From positions 372,001 through 436,000 of the forward strand of contig NZ_JADLQN010000001.1 in NCBI RefSeq assembly GCF_015477835.1: 64,000 bases of DNA, read 5' to 3'. This document shows, piece after piece, positions 43,266 to 51,117 of this stretch; position 1 is the stretch's first letter, and the number at the start of each line of letters is the position of its first letter. Below the pieces are notes generated by a model. It made no database searches. It saw only the letters and a program-made list of their open reading frames with translations, and was not told the origin of the DNA. This DNA is from Nocardia higoensis. Lineage in GTDB: Bacteria > Actinomycetota > Actinomycetes > Mycobacteriales > Mycobacteriaceae. Made by a program: the position numbers and the translations under genes.

Positions 43266-44873
43266 ATGGCCGATACAGTCACCGCACTTCTCCACGCTCG
43301 CGCGGAAGACGACAATCTCGCCGTCGCCTACGAGGATCGCCGCTGGACCTGGCGTGAATATGTCGCGGGCGGCGGGCGCAGGGCCGCCGCCGTGCTGGCG
43401 ATGCTCGATCGCGACCGGCCGCCGCACGTGGCCACCCTGCTGGGCAACACCCCGGAGATGCTGTTCGCGTTGGCCGCCGGCGCACTCGGCGGATACGTCA
43501 CCGTCGGCCTGAACGACACCCGCCGTGGCGCGGCGCTGGGCGACGACATCGCTCGCGCCGACGTCCAGATCGTCCTGACCGATGCCGCCCATCGGGCGTT
43601 GCTCGCCGACCTCGAACTCCCGGGTGTGCTGGTGGTGGACACCTCCGCACCGGACTGGGCGGACCTGGTCGCCGGGGCCGGTGACCTCGAACCGCTCGCC
43701 ACGCCGAGTGCGATGGACACCTTCATGCTCATCTTCACCTCCGGCACCAGCGGCGATCCGAAAGCCGTGCGGCTCGCGCACATGATGGTGCCCTTCGCGG
43801 GCCCGCCGCTGGTCGGCCGTTTCGGCATCGGCTCCGAGGACGTCTGCTATCTGTCGATGCCGCTGTTCCATTCCGCGGCCATCCTCGGCGGCCTGTGCGT
43901 AGCCCTGACCAGCGGCGCGGCCATGGTGCCCGCCACCTTCTCGGCCTCGATGTTCCTGTCCGACATCCGCCGCTACGGCGTCACCTACATGAATTATGTC
44001 GGCAAGCCGCTGGCCTACATCCTGGCCACCGAGGCCCGCCCCGACGACGCCGACAACCCGCTGCGGGTGGCGTTCGGCAACGAGGCCACCGACCGCGACA
44101 TCGACGAGTTCTCCCGGCGATTCGGCTGCGAGGTGTGGGACGGATTCGGCTCGACCGAGCTGGCGATCATCATCACCAGAGAAGGGCAGACGCCCGCGGG
44201 CTCCATCGGCAAGGGCTTCCCCGGTGTGGCGGTCTACGACCCGGAAACGGTGACCGAATGTCCGCCCGCGGAATTCGACGCCAACGGCGCCCTGGTCAAT
44301 TCCGACGCCGCCATCGGGGAACTGGTGAACACCCAGGGGGCGGGCCTGTTCGCCGGCTACTACAACGACGAGGAGTCGACCTCCGATCGCCTGCGCGGCG
44401 GGATGTACTGGTCCGGCGACCTGGCCTACAAGGACGCCGAGGGCTTCATCTACCTGGCCGGGCGCACCGCGGACTGGATGCGGGTGGACGGAGAGAATCT
44501 GGCGGCGGGCACCATCGAGCGCGTGCTGCAACGCCTGCCCGCACTGAACCGGGTCGCCGTCTACGGCGTCCCCGACGAACAGGTCGGCGACGCGGTGATG
44601 GCCGCTATCGTGCTGAGCGACTACGCAACCCTCACCCCGGGGGAATTCGCCGCATTCCTGCGCGCGCAGGTCGACCTGTCACCGAAAGCGTGGCCGAGAT
44701 ACGTGCGGGTGAACACCGATCTGCCCTCGACCGCGACCAACAAGATCCTCAAACGCGAACTGAAGTCCGAGGGCGTCACAGCGGGTGACGGCATCCTGTG
44801 GGTGCGGTCGGCTCGTTCCTTCGACTACCGGGTCGCCGAGACGGAGAAGATGGAAGATACTGCGGCACGCTGA
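43266..44873 (+). CDS. acyl-CoA synthetase of the FadD1/FadD17 group
   Basis: A 535-residue AMP-forming ligase. Motif I TSGTSGDPKAVRLAH is near residue 158; then VCYLSMPLFHSAAILGG, YVGKPLAYILATEARPDD, VWDGFGSTELAI and MYWSGDLAYKDAEGFIYLAG with the catalytic Asp; NKILKRELK carries the acyl-AMP lysine. My recollection of mycobacterial FadD17 matches over most of the length. It activates a fatty acid or steroid side chain to the CoA ester. A KstR-like box lies in the promoter, supporting a steroid-catabolism role. No ribosome site is evident, consistent with a short or leaderless transcript. Confidence 0.88.
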   Translation: MADTVTALLHARAEDDNLAVAYEDRRWTWREYVAGGGRRAAAVLAMLDRDRPPHVATLLGNTPEMLFALAAGALGGYVTVGLNDTRRGAALGDDIARADVQIVLTDAAHRALLADLELPGVLVVDTSAPDWADLVAGAGDLEPLATPSAMDTFMLIFTSGTSGDPKAVRLAHMMVPFAGPPLVGRFGIGSEDVCYLSMPLFHSAAILGGLCVALTSGAAMVPATFSASMFLSDIRRYGVTYMNYVGKPLAYILATEARPDDADNPLRVAFGNEATDRDIDEFSRRFGCEVWDGFGSTELAIIITREGQTPAGSIGKGFPGVAVYDPETVTECPPAEFDANGALVNSDAAIGELVNTQGAGLFAGYYNDEESTSDRLRGGMYWSGDLAYKDAEGFIYLAGRTADWMRVDGENLAAGTIERVLQRLPALNRVAVYGVPDEQVGDAVMAAIVLSDYATLTPGEFAAFLRAQVDLSPKAWPRYVRVNTDLPSTATNKILKRELKSEGVTAGDGILWVRSARSFDYRVAETEKMEDTAAR

Positions 44874-45013
44874 AACCGGTCGACCACGTCTTTCGGAGGA
44901 GCCGCGCGAAGCCGAGCGCGAGCCGGGTCCGCCCGCACCCGTGACCGAGGTGATCCAGCGTGCTCGGATGCCTTCAGTGATCGCCCGCACCCGGCCCAGT
45001 ACCTACGGTGGCG

Positions 45014-45184
45014 GTGCGGGGCACCGCCGTCGAGTTCGACGGCCACCCCGGTCGTCCGGCGCGCCTTGTCGGAGGCCAGGAATACCGCCGCGTCGGCGAT
45101 CTCCTCCGGGGAGCCGCAGCGGCCGAGCGGAATGTTCACGAGGTATTCCTCGCGCAGCCCGGGAATCAGCGCGGGGGAGCCGCC
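45014..45184 (-). pseudogene. remnant of the 3-prime end of an SDR gene
   Basis: Read on the minus strand this encodes ALIPGLREEYLVNIPLGRCG followed by SPEEIADAAVFLASDKARRT and TGVAVELDGGAPH, the standard C-terminus of a classical short-chain dehydrogenase. There is no Rossmann N-terminus: upstream lies the end of the alpha/beta hydrolase gene in another frame. Downstream, the frame continues without a nearby stop. It therefore looks like the surviving end of a deleted dehydrogenase gene. Confidence 0.72.
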
Positions 45185-46125
45185 TGCTGTGCGCCCGGCG
45201 CCTCCGCGTGCATGGTCCTCTGCAGTTTCCTTGTCAGGAACCGGATCTCATCTTCCACGGCGGGCTCGAACCAGTCGTTGCCCGCGAAGACGTCGAAGTG
45301 GTCGCAGGGGTAGTGCCTGACCTCGGCGCGGGCGGCGAATGCCGCCTTCGCCGCGGCCTGCGGGGGCGCGGCCCGGTCGAAATCGGCGATCTGCACCAGC
45401 ACCGGCGCGGTGATGCGGTCGGCGTGCCGATCCGCGCGATAGCCGCCGATCTCCAGCCCCACCGCGGCGTCCACCTCGTTGCGCCAGGTCGGTCCGGCCA
45501 GCGCCAGATAGCTCTCGTAGTACCCCGGGGCGGTCAGGGCGGCGCGTTCGCCGGGCTCGCCGACCAGCGGCAGCATCGTCGGCGCCGCGCCGAGCCGGGT
45601 GGCCAGCGCGCTGCGGATCCCCGACACCGTGGCGGTCGCCATCGCGAACGGTCCGTGCTGGGCCAGCGCGTGCCGTCCGGCCGAGAGCCCGCTCACCATC
45701 GGCGCCACCGAGATCACCGCGCGGACGTCGGCGCGTTCGGCGGCCAGGGTGAGCACGTGCCCGCCGGACTGGGAGATGCCCCAGAGGACCACCCGCGAGC
45801 GGTCCACGCCGGGCCGGCTGCCCGCAGCGGCGATCGCCGATCGGTAGTCCTCGAGCTGTCCGGCGAGGTGGATCCGCTGCCGGGGCGTGCCGTCCGACGC
45901 ACCGAAACCACGGTAGTCGAAGGCGAAGACGGCCAGCCCCGCTGCCGCGAGCCGCCGGGCGAACGGTTCCAGGCCGGAATCCTTGGTGCCGCCGAGCCCG
46001 TGGGCCATCACGACCACGGGCCTGCCCGCCGAGTTGTCGAACGGGCCCGCGGCGTCCGAGGTGAAGAACCAGCCGTCGCATTCGGTGCCGTGCGAGTCGA
46101 AACGGATCGTGCTGCGCGCGCTCAT
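45166..46125 (-). CDS. alpha/beta hydrolase
   Basis: A 319-residue esterase-like protein. VVVMAHGLGGTKDSGLEPFA forms the oxyanion region, FAFDYRGFGASDG is the conserved strand, and VVLWGISQSGGHVLTLAAER is the nucleophile elbow with Ser in GISQSG. Asp in QIADFDRAAPP and His in YPCDHFDVF can complete the triad. The ATG at 46125 overlaps the stop of the upstream monooxygenase by four bases (ATGA), so the two are one operon. It probably hydrolyses the ester product of that enzyme; this is inferred. Its last codons overlap the SDR remnant. Confidence 0.9.
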   Translation of the reverse strand: MSARSTIRFDSHGTECDGWFFTSDAAGPFDNSAGRPVVVMAHGLGGTKDSGLEPFARRLAAAGLAVFAFDYRGFGASDGTPRQRIHLAGQLEDYRSAIAAAGSRPGVDRSRVVLWGISQSGGHVLTLAAERADVRAVISVAPMVSGLSAGRHALAQHGPFAMATATVSGIRSALATRLGAAPTMLPLVGEPGERAALTAPGYYESYLALAGPTWRNEVDAAVGLEIGGYRADRHADRITAPVLVQIADFDRAAPPQAAAKAAFAARAEVRHYPCDHFDVFAGNDWFEPAVEDEIRFLTRKLQRTMHAEAPGAQQAAPPR

Positions 46126-47492
46126 CGGAGATGTCCCTTCTCGATTTCGGCGACCCGCGCCCACGACGGCGGACCGTGCACCTGTGCCCTCGTCGCGCCC
46201 GCCGGGATCTCCTCGACGCGCATGTCGTGTTCGTAGAGGAAGTAGTCGACCTGTTGGGTGTGCCGGGGCGTGTCCAGCATGTGGCCGGTGTAGCGCTGTT
46301 GGTCTTCGGCGATCACCCGCCGCATCCGCTCCGGCGAGGGCAGCCGGTAGCGGCCGACCGCGTAGGCGCCGATCAGTCGCGCCTGCGCCTCCACGAACGG
46401 AAACAGTGTCGGGGTGGCCTGGGCGAAGCCGGCGAACACCAGATCGTCGATACCGGGGGCGAACATCCGTTTGTACAGATCGATCCGATTGTCCGGTGCG
46501 CTGAGGAATTCCGGATCGAAGAACGGGAACGTGATGTTGTATCCGGTGGCGTAGATCACGATGTCGAAATCGTCGTGACTGCAGTCGACGAAATGCGCGG
46601 TGTGCCCGTCGAATCGGGCGATATCGGGTTTGGCGATCACATCGCCGGAGCCCAGTCGCAGCGGCAGTTCCACCGATTGCGTCGGATGCGCTTCGAAGAA
46701 CTTGTGGTTGGGCGTCGGCAGACCGTACGACTCCGGGCGCCCGCTCAGCAACGGCTGCCCCCACTGCGCGAGTTTGCGCTGCCAGGACGCGGGCAGGTGC
46801 GGGGAGGTGCGGTAGTACTTGTCGGCCGGTCTGCCCGCGATGTACTTCGGCACGATCCACGCTCCCGACCGGGTCGACAGCGTCAGCGAATTGCCCAGCG
46901 CCTTCGACGACAGTTCCACCGCGATATCGGCGGCGCTGTTGCCCAGCCCGACGACGAGGATCCGCGCACCCGTGAAATCGTGCGGCGTCCACGGATCGAT
47001 GTAGTGGTGGGCGTGCAGGGTCGTGCCGCTGAACTCGCCGGGGAAATCCGGGCAGCGGGGATCCCAGTGGTGGCCGTTGGCGACGACGAGCAGGTCGAAC
47101 GTGCGACGCTCGCCGCGTCCGGTGGTCAGCTCCCAGCCGCCGCCGGGCAGCCTGCGCGCGTGTTCGACGGTGGTGCCGAATTCGATGGACTCGGTCAGCC
47201 CGAAGGCCGCGGCGTAGTCGTCGAGGTACTGCTTGATCTGGCTGTGGTGCGGGAAGTCGGGATAGTGCTCGGGCATCGGGAAGTCGCGGAAGGACAACTG
47301 ATGCTTGGAGGTGTCGATGTGCAGGGAGCGATAGGCGCTGCTGTGGCCGTTGGGGTTGCCGAATGCCCAGTTGCCGCCCACCCGGTCCGAGGACTCGAAG
47401 CAGACATAGGGCACGCGATAGTCGGTGAGCATCTTGCCCGCGGTCAGGCCGCTGATGCCCGCACCGATGACGGCTGTCCGCGGCAGATACAT
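46122..47492 (-). CDS. class B flavin-containing monooxygenase
   Basis: A 456-residue FMO-type enzyme. The FAD site AVIGAGISGLTAGKML is at the N-terminus, VVGLGNSAADIAVELS is the NADPH site, and FSGTTLHAHHYI matches the FMO fingerprint FxGxxxHxxxY. IVIYATGYNITFPFFD is the conserved C-terminal ATGY segment. It oxygenates N or S atoms, or ketones in the Baeyer-Villiger way. GGGAAGGA precedes the ATG at 47492. It is translationally coupled to the downstream hydrolase. Confidence 0.92.
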   Translation of the reverse strand: MYLPRTAVIGAGISGLTAGKMLTDYRVPYVCFESSDRVGGNWAFGNPNGHSSAYRSLHIDTSKHQLSFRDFPMPEHYPDFPHHSQIKQYLDDYAAAFGLTESIEFGTTVEHARRLPGGGWELTTGRGERRTFDLLVVANGHHWDPRCPDFPGEFSGTTLHAHHYIDPWTPHDFTGARILVVGLGNSAADIAVELSSKALGNSLTLSTRSGAWIVPKYIAGRPADKYYRTSPHLPASWQRKLAQWGQPLLSGRPESYGLPTPNHKFFEAHPTQSVELPLRLGSGDVIAKPDIARFDGHTAHFVDCSHDDFDIVIYATGYNITFPFFDPEFLSAPDNRIDLYKRMFAPGIDDLVFAGFAQATPTLFPFVEAQARLIGAYAVGRYRLPSPERMRRVIAEDQQRYTGHMLDTPRHTQQVDYFLYEHDMRVEEIPAGATRAQVHGPPSWARVAEIEKGHLR

Positions 47493-47590
47493 CGGCGATC
47501 CTTCCCGCAGACAGAACACCCTCGGTTGTCTGCAATCAGTCACACTCGCAGATCCGGGCACTGCTGTCGGGGTTTTCGCCGAACGGAAGC

Positions 47591-48121
47591 TCAGGCGGTC
47601 TTCGCCTCCGCTTCCAGCTCGGATTTGAGCCGGTCCAGGGTGCGCCGGATATTGCCGCGCTGGAATTCGGCGAAGCCGCCTCGCCCGCCCGTCGCCAGTC
47701 GGTCGAAGACGCTCGCCGCCGCGTCCGGCCAACCGGTCCGATCGTCGTGCCAGATCTCGGTGACCCTGGTGCCGCCGTCGACGGGTTCGAAGCGGTACTC
47801 CCAGGTCGCGATCGACACGGGCAGCAGCGGCTTGCCGATGCCGAACTCGCGCACCGCGAACGCGAACCGACGGCCGGGCTCGGCGGCCGTCACCACGCAT
47901 CCGGTGCGCCAGCGGAAACCGCGCCGCACATTCGACCCGACGAATCGCGCTCCGGCGCTCACCGGTGCGCCAGGGTCGGCGAGAACCGCCCCGGTGTTCT
48001 CCGGGCTCCATCGCCCCATCTGGGTGACATCGCTGACCCGCTCGTAGGCGGTCTGCGGATCCACGGCGATGACGACGCTGTCGGAGATCTCGAGGATGCG
48101 GGACTTTCTGATGTCTGGCAC
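47591..48121 (-). CDS. SRPBCC family protein
   Basis: A 176-residue START/Bet v1-like cavity protein (polyketide cyclase/dehydrase type). ISDSVVIAVDPQTAYERVSD and MGRWSPENTGAVL start the fold, VTAAEPGRRFAFAVREF and TWEYRFEPVDGGTRVTEIW follow, and a long C-terminal helix (RGNIRRTLDRLKSELEAEAK) closes the cavity. The ligand is unknown. The GTG at 48121 starts VPDIRKSRILEISDS. It lies about 100 bases upstream of the FMO gene on the same strand. Confidence 0.9.
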   Translation of the reverse strand: MPDIRKSRILEISDSVVIAVDPQTAYERVSDVTQMGRWSPENTGAVLADPGAPVSAGARFVGSNVRRGFRWRTGCVVTAAEPGRRFAFAVREFGIGKPLLPVSIATWEYRFEPVDGGTRVTEIWHDDRTGWPDAAASVFDRLATGGRGGFAEFQRGNIRRTLDRLKSELEAEAKTA

Positions 48122-48267
48122 GGCTCGACCCTATCGGCCGACGGCGTGCCGCGACAGGCGCACCGAGCCGACCGTGAGGTTTGGTGTGGTGGAGAAGTGG
48201 TATCCAGCTCACGCATCGCCTCGTCGGCGCGGCCGAGGCGAGGATTTCACCGAAGGATGGGCAGACG

Positions 48268-48426
48268 ATGATGGACAACACCACCGCGCGTAGCCGGGAA
48301 CCGAAGGACAACGACCGAGTGATCTGGCCCGACCCCAGTCCCTTGGCGGACTGGTGGGCAGACGTCATGGGCACCGCGCACTCCGGACGGGATCCGAAGA
48401 CCTCGGGTTCCGCCTCACAGCGCTGA
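48268..48426 (+). CDS. small uncharacterised protein with VIWPDPSxL..WW motif (paralogue 2)
   Basis: A 52-residue protein (MMDNTTARSREPKDNDR, then VIWPDPSPLADWWADVM and a Gly/Ser/Lys tail). It aligns with the 55-residue protein at 8036-8203 through M-x-DN, EP, VIWP[E/D]PS, Leu and WW. AAGGATGGG lies before two adjacent ATG codons at 48268 and 48271. There is no signal peptide or membrane helix. The family is unknown to me. A strong hairpin follows the gene. Confidence 0.7.
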   Translation: MMDNTTARSREPKDNDRVIWPDPSPLADWWADVMGTAHSGRDPKTSGSASQR

Positions 48427-48466
48427 TCGTCCGCCCGGCGTTCGGCGGAACCGGGCGGAAGACGGC

Positions 48467-48507
48467 GTCGGCCCCGCACCTGCCGGGGAGACGGGTGCGG
48501 GGCCGAC
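48467..48507. terminator. 14-bp perfect hairpin between convergent genes
   Basis: GTCGGCCCCGCACC (48467-48480) and GGTGCGGGGCCGAC (48494-48507) are exact inverted copies around 13 bases. It separates the small-protein gene from the convergent dehydrogenase. There is no T-run. Confidence 0.75.
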
Positions 48508-48528
48508 GTACGTGTGCGGCTGCCGGAA

Positions 48529-49290
48529 TTACCGGGGCGCCATGCGGATCGCGCCGTCGAGGCGGATCGTCTCACCGTTGAGCATCGGGTTCTCCACGAT
48601 GTGACGGGCCAGCGCGCCGTATTCAGCCGGGTCGCCCAGGCGAGAGGGGTGCGGGACCTGCGCGCCGAGCGAGGCGATGGCCTCGTCGGGCAGGGTGGCG
48701 AACAGCGGGGTGTGGAACAGGCCCGGCGCGATGGTCAGCACGCGGATCTTCTGGTCGGCCAGGTCCCGGGCGATCGGCAGAGTCATGCCGACGATGCCGC
48801 CCTTGGACGCGGAGTAGGCGGCCTGACCGACCTGGCCGTCGAACGCGGCGACCGAGGCGGTGTTGATGATGACACCGCGCTCCTCGCCGACCGGATCGGT
48901 GGCGACCATGCGCTCGGCCGCCAGCCGGATCACGTTGAACGTGCCGATGAGGTTCACGTTGATGATCTTGGTGAAGTCGGGCAGCGGGAACGCGCCCTTC
49001 TTGGAGACAGTCTTGATCGCGTTGCCGATGCCGGCGCAGTTCACCGCGATTCGCAGGTCACCCAGCTCCTGTGCGGCGTCGAGCGCCTCGCCCACCTGCT
49101 CTTCGTTCGTCACGTCGGCGGCGACGAACTCGACGCCCTCGCCGAGTTCCTTGGCGACGGCCTCACCGTTGGAGGAGGGCAGGTCGATGATGACCGCCTT
49201 GCCGCCGTGGGCGTGCAGCTCCTTCACCGTGGCCAGACCGAGGCCGGAGGCGCCGCCGGTGACCACCGCGACAGTGTTTTCGATCCGCAT
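48529..49290 (-). CDS. short-chain dehydrogenase, 3-hydroxyacyl-CoA dehydrogenase-like
   Basis: A 253-residue classical [23 protein letters not shown] is the NAD site, [17 protein letters not shown] the NAG-like motif, [20 protein letters not shown] plus SKGG the Ser-Tyr-Lys centre. [18 protein letters not shown] and [17 protein letters not shown] resemble the type-10 hydroxyacyl-CoA dehydrogenase (HSD17B10) group that acts in fatty acid or steroid beta-oxidation. GAAGGGA precedes the ATG at 49290. The stop is TAA, rare here. Confidence 0.92.
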   Translation of the reverse strand: MRIENTVAVVTGGASGLGLATVKELHAHGGKAVIIDLPSSNGEAVAKELGEGVEFVAADVTNEEQVGEALDAAQELGDLRIAVNCAGIGNAIKTVSKKGAFPLPDFTKIINVNLIGTFNVIRLAAERMVATDPVGEERGVIINTASVAAFDGQVGQAAYSASKGGIVGMTLPIARDLADQKIRVLTIAPGLFHTPLFATLPDEAIASLGAQVPHPSRLGDPAEYGALARHIVENPMLNGETIRLDGAIRMAPR

Positions 49291-49451
49291 CTCGAATTCC
49301 CTTCTGCGTGACCGGTCGTGGCGACCGGATCCGTGCGCTGCCGCGCGCGGCACCTCGCGGTGCGTGCGGCGTCCGTAATATAGCGAGCCCGTTGCCTACA
49401 AGTAAACCGTCGTTCTCGTCGTCTCCATGGCCGGGCGGGGGCGGTCCCGGG

Positions 49452-51083
49452 TTACACCGGCGCCGAAGTCCACCACTGGTCGTAGAGATCCTGGCCGGTA
49501 TGGCCGTCCCAGCTCACGTCGATCACGATCCACTGCCGGTCCGGGTCGTCGAAGACGACGGTGAGCAAACCGGTGCCGACCTCGGTGTAATGCGTCCAGC
49601 GGACCCGTCCGGTGCCCGACGCCCGCTGCCAGATCTCCGCACGGGTGGTCGCGTTGTCGATGTTCGTCGCGAAGGTCGACTCCCGGCGCGGGTCCCCCGG
49701 CCGGAAGGACCAGGCATACCAATGGATCCCGTTGCTCTGCTCGCATTCCAGCGCCGGTTCGCCGCCATTGTTCAGCACATCGATTCCGGTGCAGCGGGCG
49801 TCCTGGTATCCCGTGGTGGACGGGGCGTCGGGCACCAGACCCGGCAGACGCCCGGCCAGCGTGCCGTTGCGGCCCCATGCGATGTTCACCGGGGCCCGGC
49901 CGTCCGCCGAGGTGGTGGGCGCTTCGGACGTGGTCGTCGATGGCGGGGCTGCGGTGCTGGTCGACGGGAGTGTGGAAACGGCGACCGCGGTTCCGGTGGA
50001 GGTCGCGCCGGAACGGGCGACCACGACGACGACCGCGACGACGATGAACAGAACGGCCGCGAGTACCGCCGCTGCCACCGGGGCGGCGCGGCGCAGACGC
50101 GCGGTGCCGACGCTGTCGGCACCCGAATCGGCGAGCTCGGGCGGCGGCCCCTCGGCGGCGGGTGCGGTGCGGTGCGGTTCCGGTGCCGAAGGGTGCCGCG
50201 CGGGTGGACCGTGGACCACCGGGGCCGGACCGCGCGGGCGGCGCGGAACGGTGGACTCGCGCAACGCGGCTTGGGCGGCGGCCGCCATCGTGCGGCAGTC
50301 GGGGTAGCGGTCGTCGGGATCCTTGGCCAGCGCGGTGAGCACGACCAGGTCGAGCCCAGGCGGAAGGCCAGGGACCCGCTCGGCCGGGCGGGGCGGTGGG
50401 GCGAGCAGATGAGCTCGCAGGAGCGCCGCGGGAGTCGGGCCGGTGAACGGCAGTGCGCCGGTGAGCATCTGGTAGAAGGTGACGCCGAGGGCGTAGATGT
50501 CACAGCGGTGATCGGGTTCGCGGCCCTCGATCTGTTCGGGGGCCACGTAGGCCAGGGTGGCGGTCAGCTCGCCCGCGGCGGTGAGGTGGGCCTCGTCGCG
50601 GCTGCGCGCGATGCCGAAGTCGGCGACGAAGACGTGATCGCCGCCGTCGTCGTCGGCGGCGACCAGCAGATTGGCCGGTTTGACGTCGCGGTGCAGCAGC
50701 CCACGCCGGTGGGCGGCGTCCAGTCCCGCGGCCGCCTGGGTGAGGATGCCGACGGCGCGCTGTGGTGACATTCCGCCGCGGATCAGCTCCGCCACATCCG
50801 GCCCGGCGACGAAACGCATCGCGATCCACAGCAGTTCGCCTTCGGCGCCGCGGTCGTAGATCTCCACCACGTTCGGGTGGTCGAGTCGCACGGCGATCTC
50901 GGCTTCGCGCACGAAGCGCGCGCGATATTCCGGATCGCCGCCTGCTCGCGCGTCGAGCACCTTCAGGGCGACCGAGCGCGGCAGCCGAGGGTGGCGGGCG
51001 AGGTAGACCGTGCCCATGCCGCCCGCGCCGAGCGCGCGCTCGATGCGGTAGCCGGCGAACACCGTGCCCGGCGCCAGCCTCAT
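49452..51083 (-). CDS. PknB-type serine/threonine kinase, tandem copy A
   Basis: A 543-residue receptor-like kinase. GAGGMG is at 19-24, the ATP lysine at 41, HRDVKPAN from 131 and DFG at 155-157. A short Pro-rich linker leads to a membrane helix at about 333-356, a Thr/Ser linker and an outer domain of about 120 residues. The end of that domain (GLLTVVFDDPDRQWIVIDV, then GQDLYDQWWTSAP) is related to the end of the adjacent kinase. GGGAGGAG precedes the ATG at 51083. The outer domain presumably senses a wall or secreted signal. Confidence 0.92.
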   Translation of the reverse strand: MRLAPGTVFAGYRIERALGAGGMGTVYLARHPRLPRSVALKVLDARAGGDPEYRARFVREAEIAVRLDHPNVVEIYDRGAEGELLWIAMRFVAGPDVAELIRGGMSPQRAVGILTQAAAGLDAAHRRGLLHRDVKPANLLVAADDDGGDHVFVADFGIARSRDEAHLTAAGELTATLAYVAPEQIEGREPDHRCDIYALGVTFYQMLTGALPFTGPTPAALLRAHLLAPPPRPAERVPGLPPGLDLVVLTALAKDPDDRYPDCRTMAAAAQAALRESTVPRRPRGPAPVVHGPPARHPSAPEPHRTAPAAEGPPPELADSGADSVGTARLRRAAPVAAAVLAAVLFIVVAVVVVVARSGATSTGTAVAVSTLPSTSTAAPPSTTTSEAPTTSADGRAPVNIAWGRNGTLAGRLPGLVPDAPSTTGYQDARCTGIDVLNNGGEPALECEQSNGIHWYAWSFRPGDPRRESTFATNIDNATTRAEIWQRASGTGRVRWTHYTEVGTGLLTVVFDDPDRQWIVIDVSWDGHTGQDLYDQWWTSAPV

Positions 51084-51117
51084 GTCGTGCTCCTCCCTCG
51101 TGCTCGGTCGGACGTGC

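Noticed and set aside
44825..45013. Small gene on the minus strand including the dehydrogenase-like sequence
   Set aside because: The sequence after VELDGGAPH is Arg-rich and unrelated to the family, and the N-terminal half is absent, so it was called a remnant.
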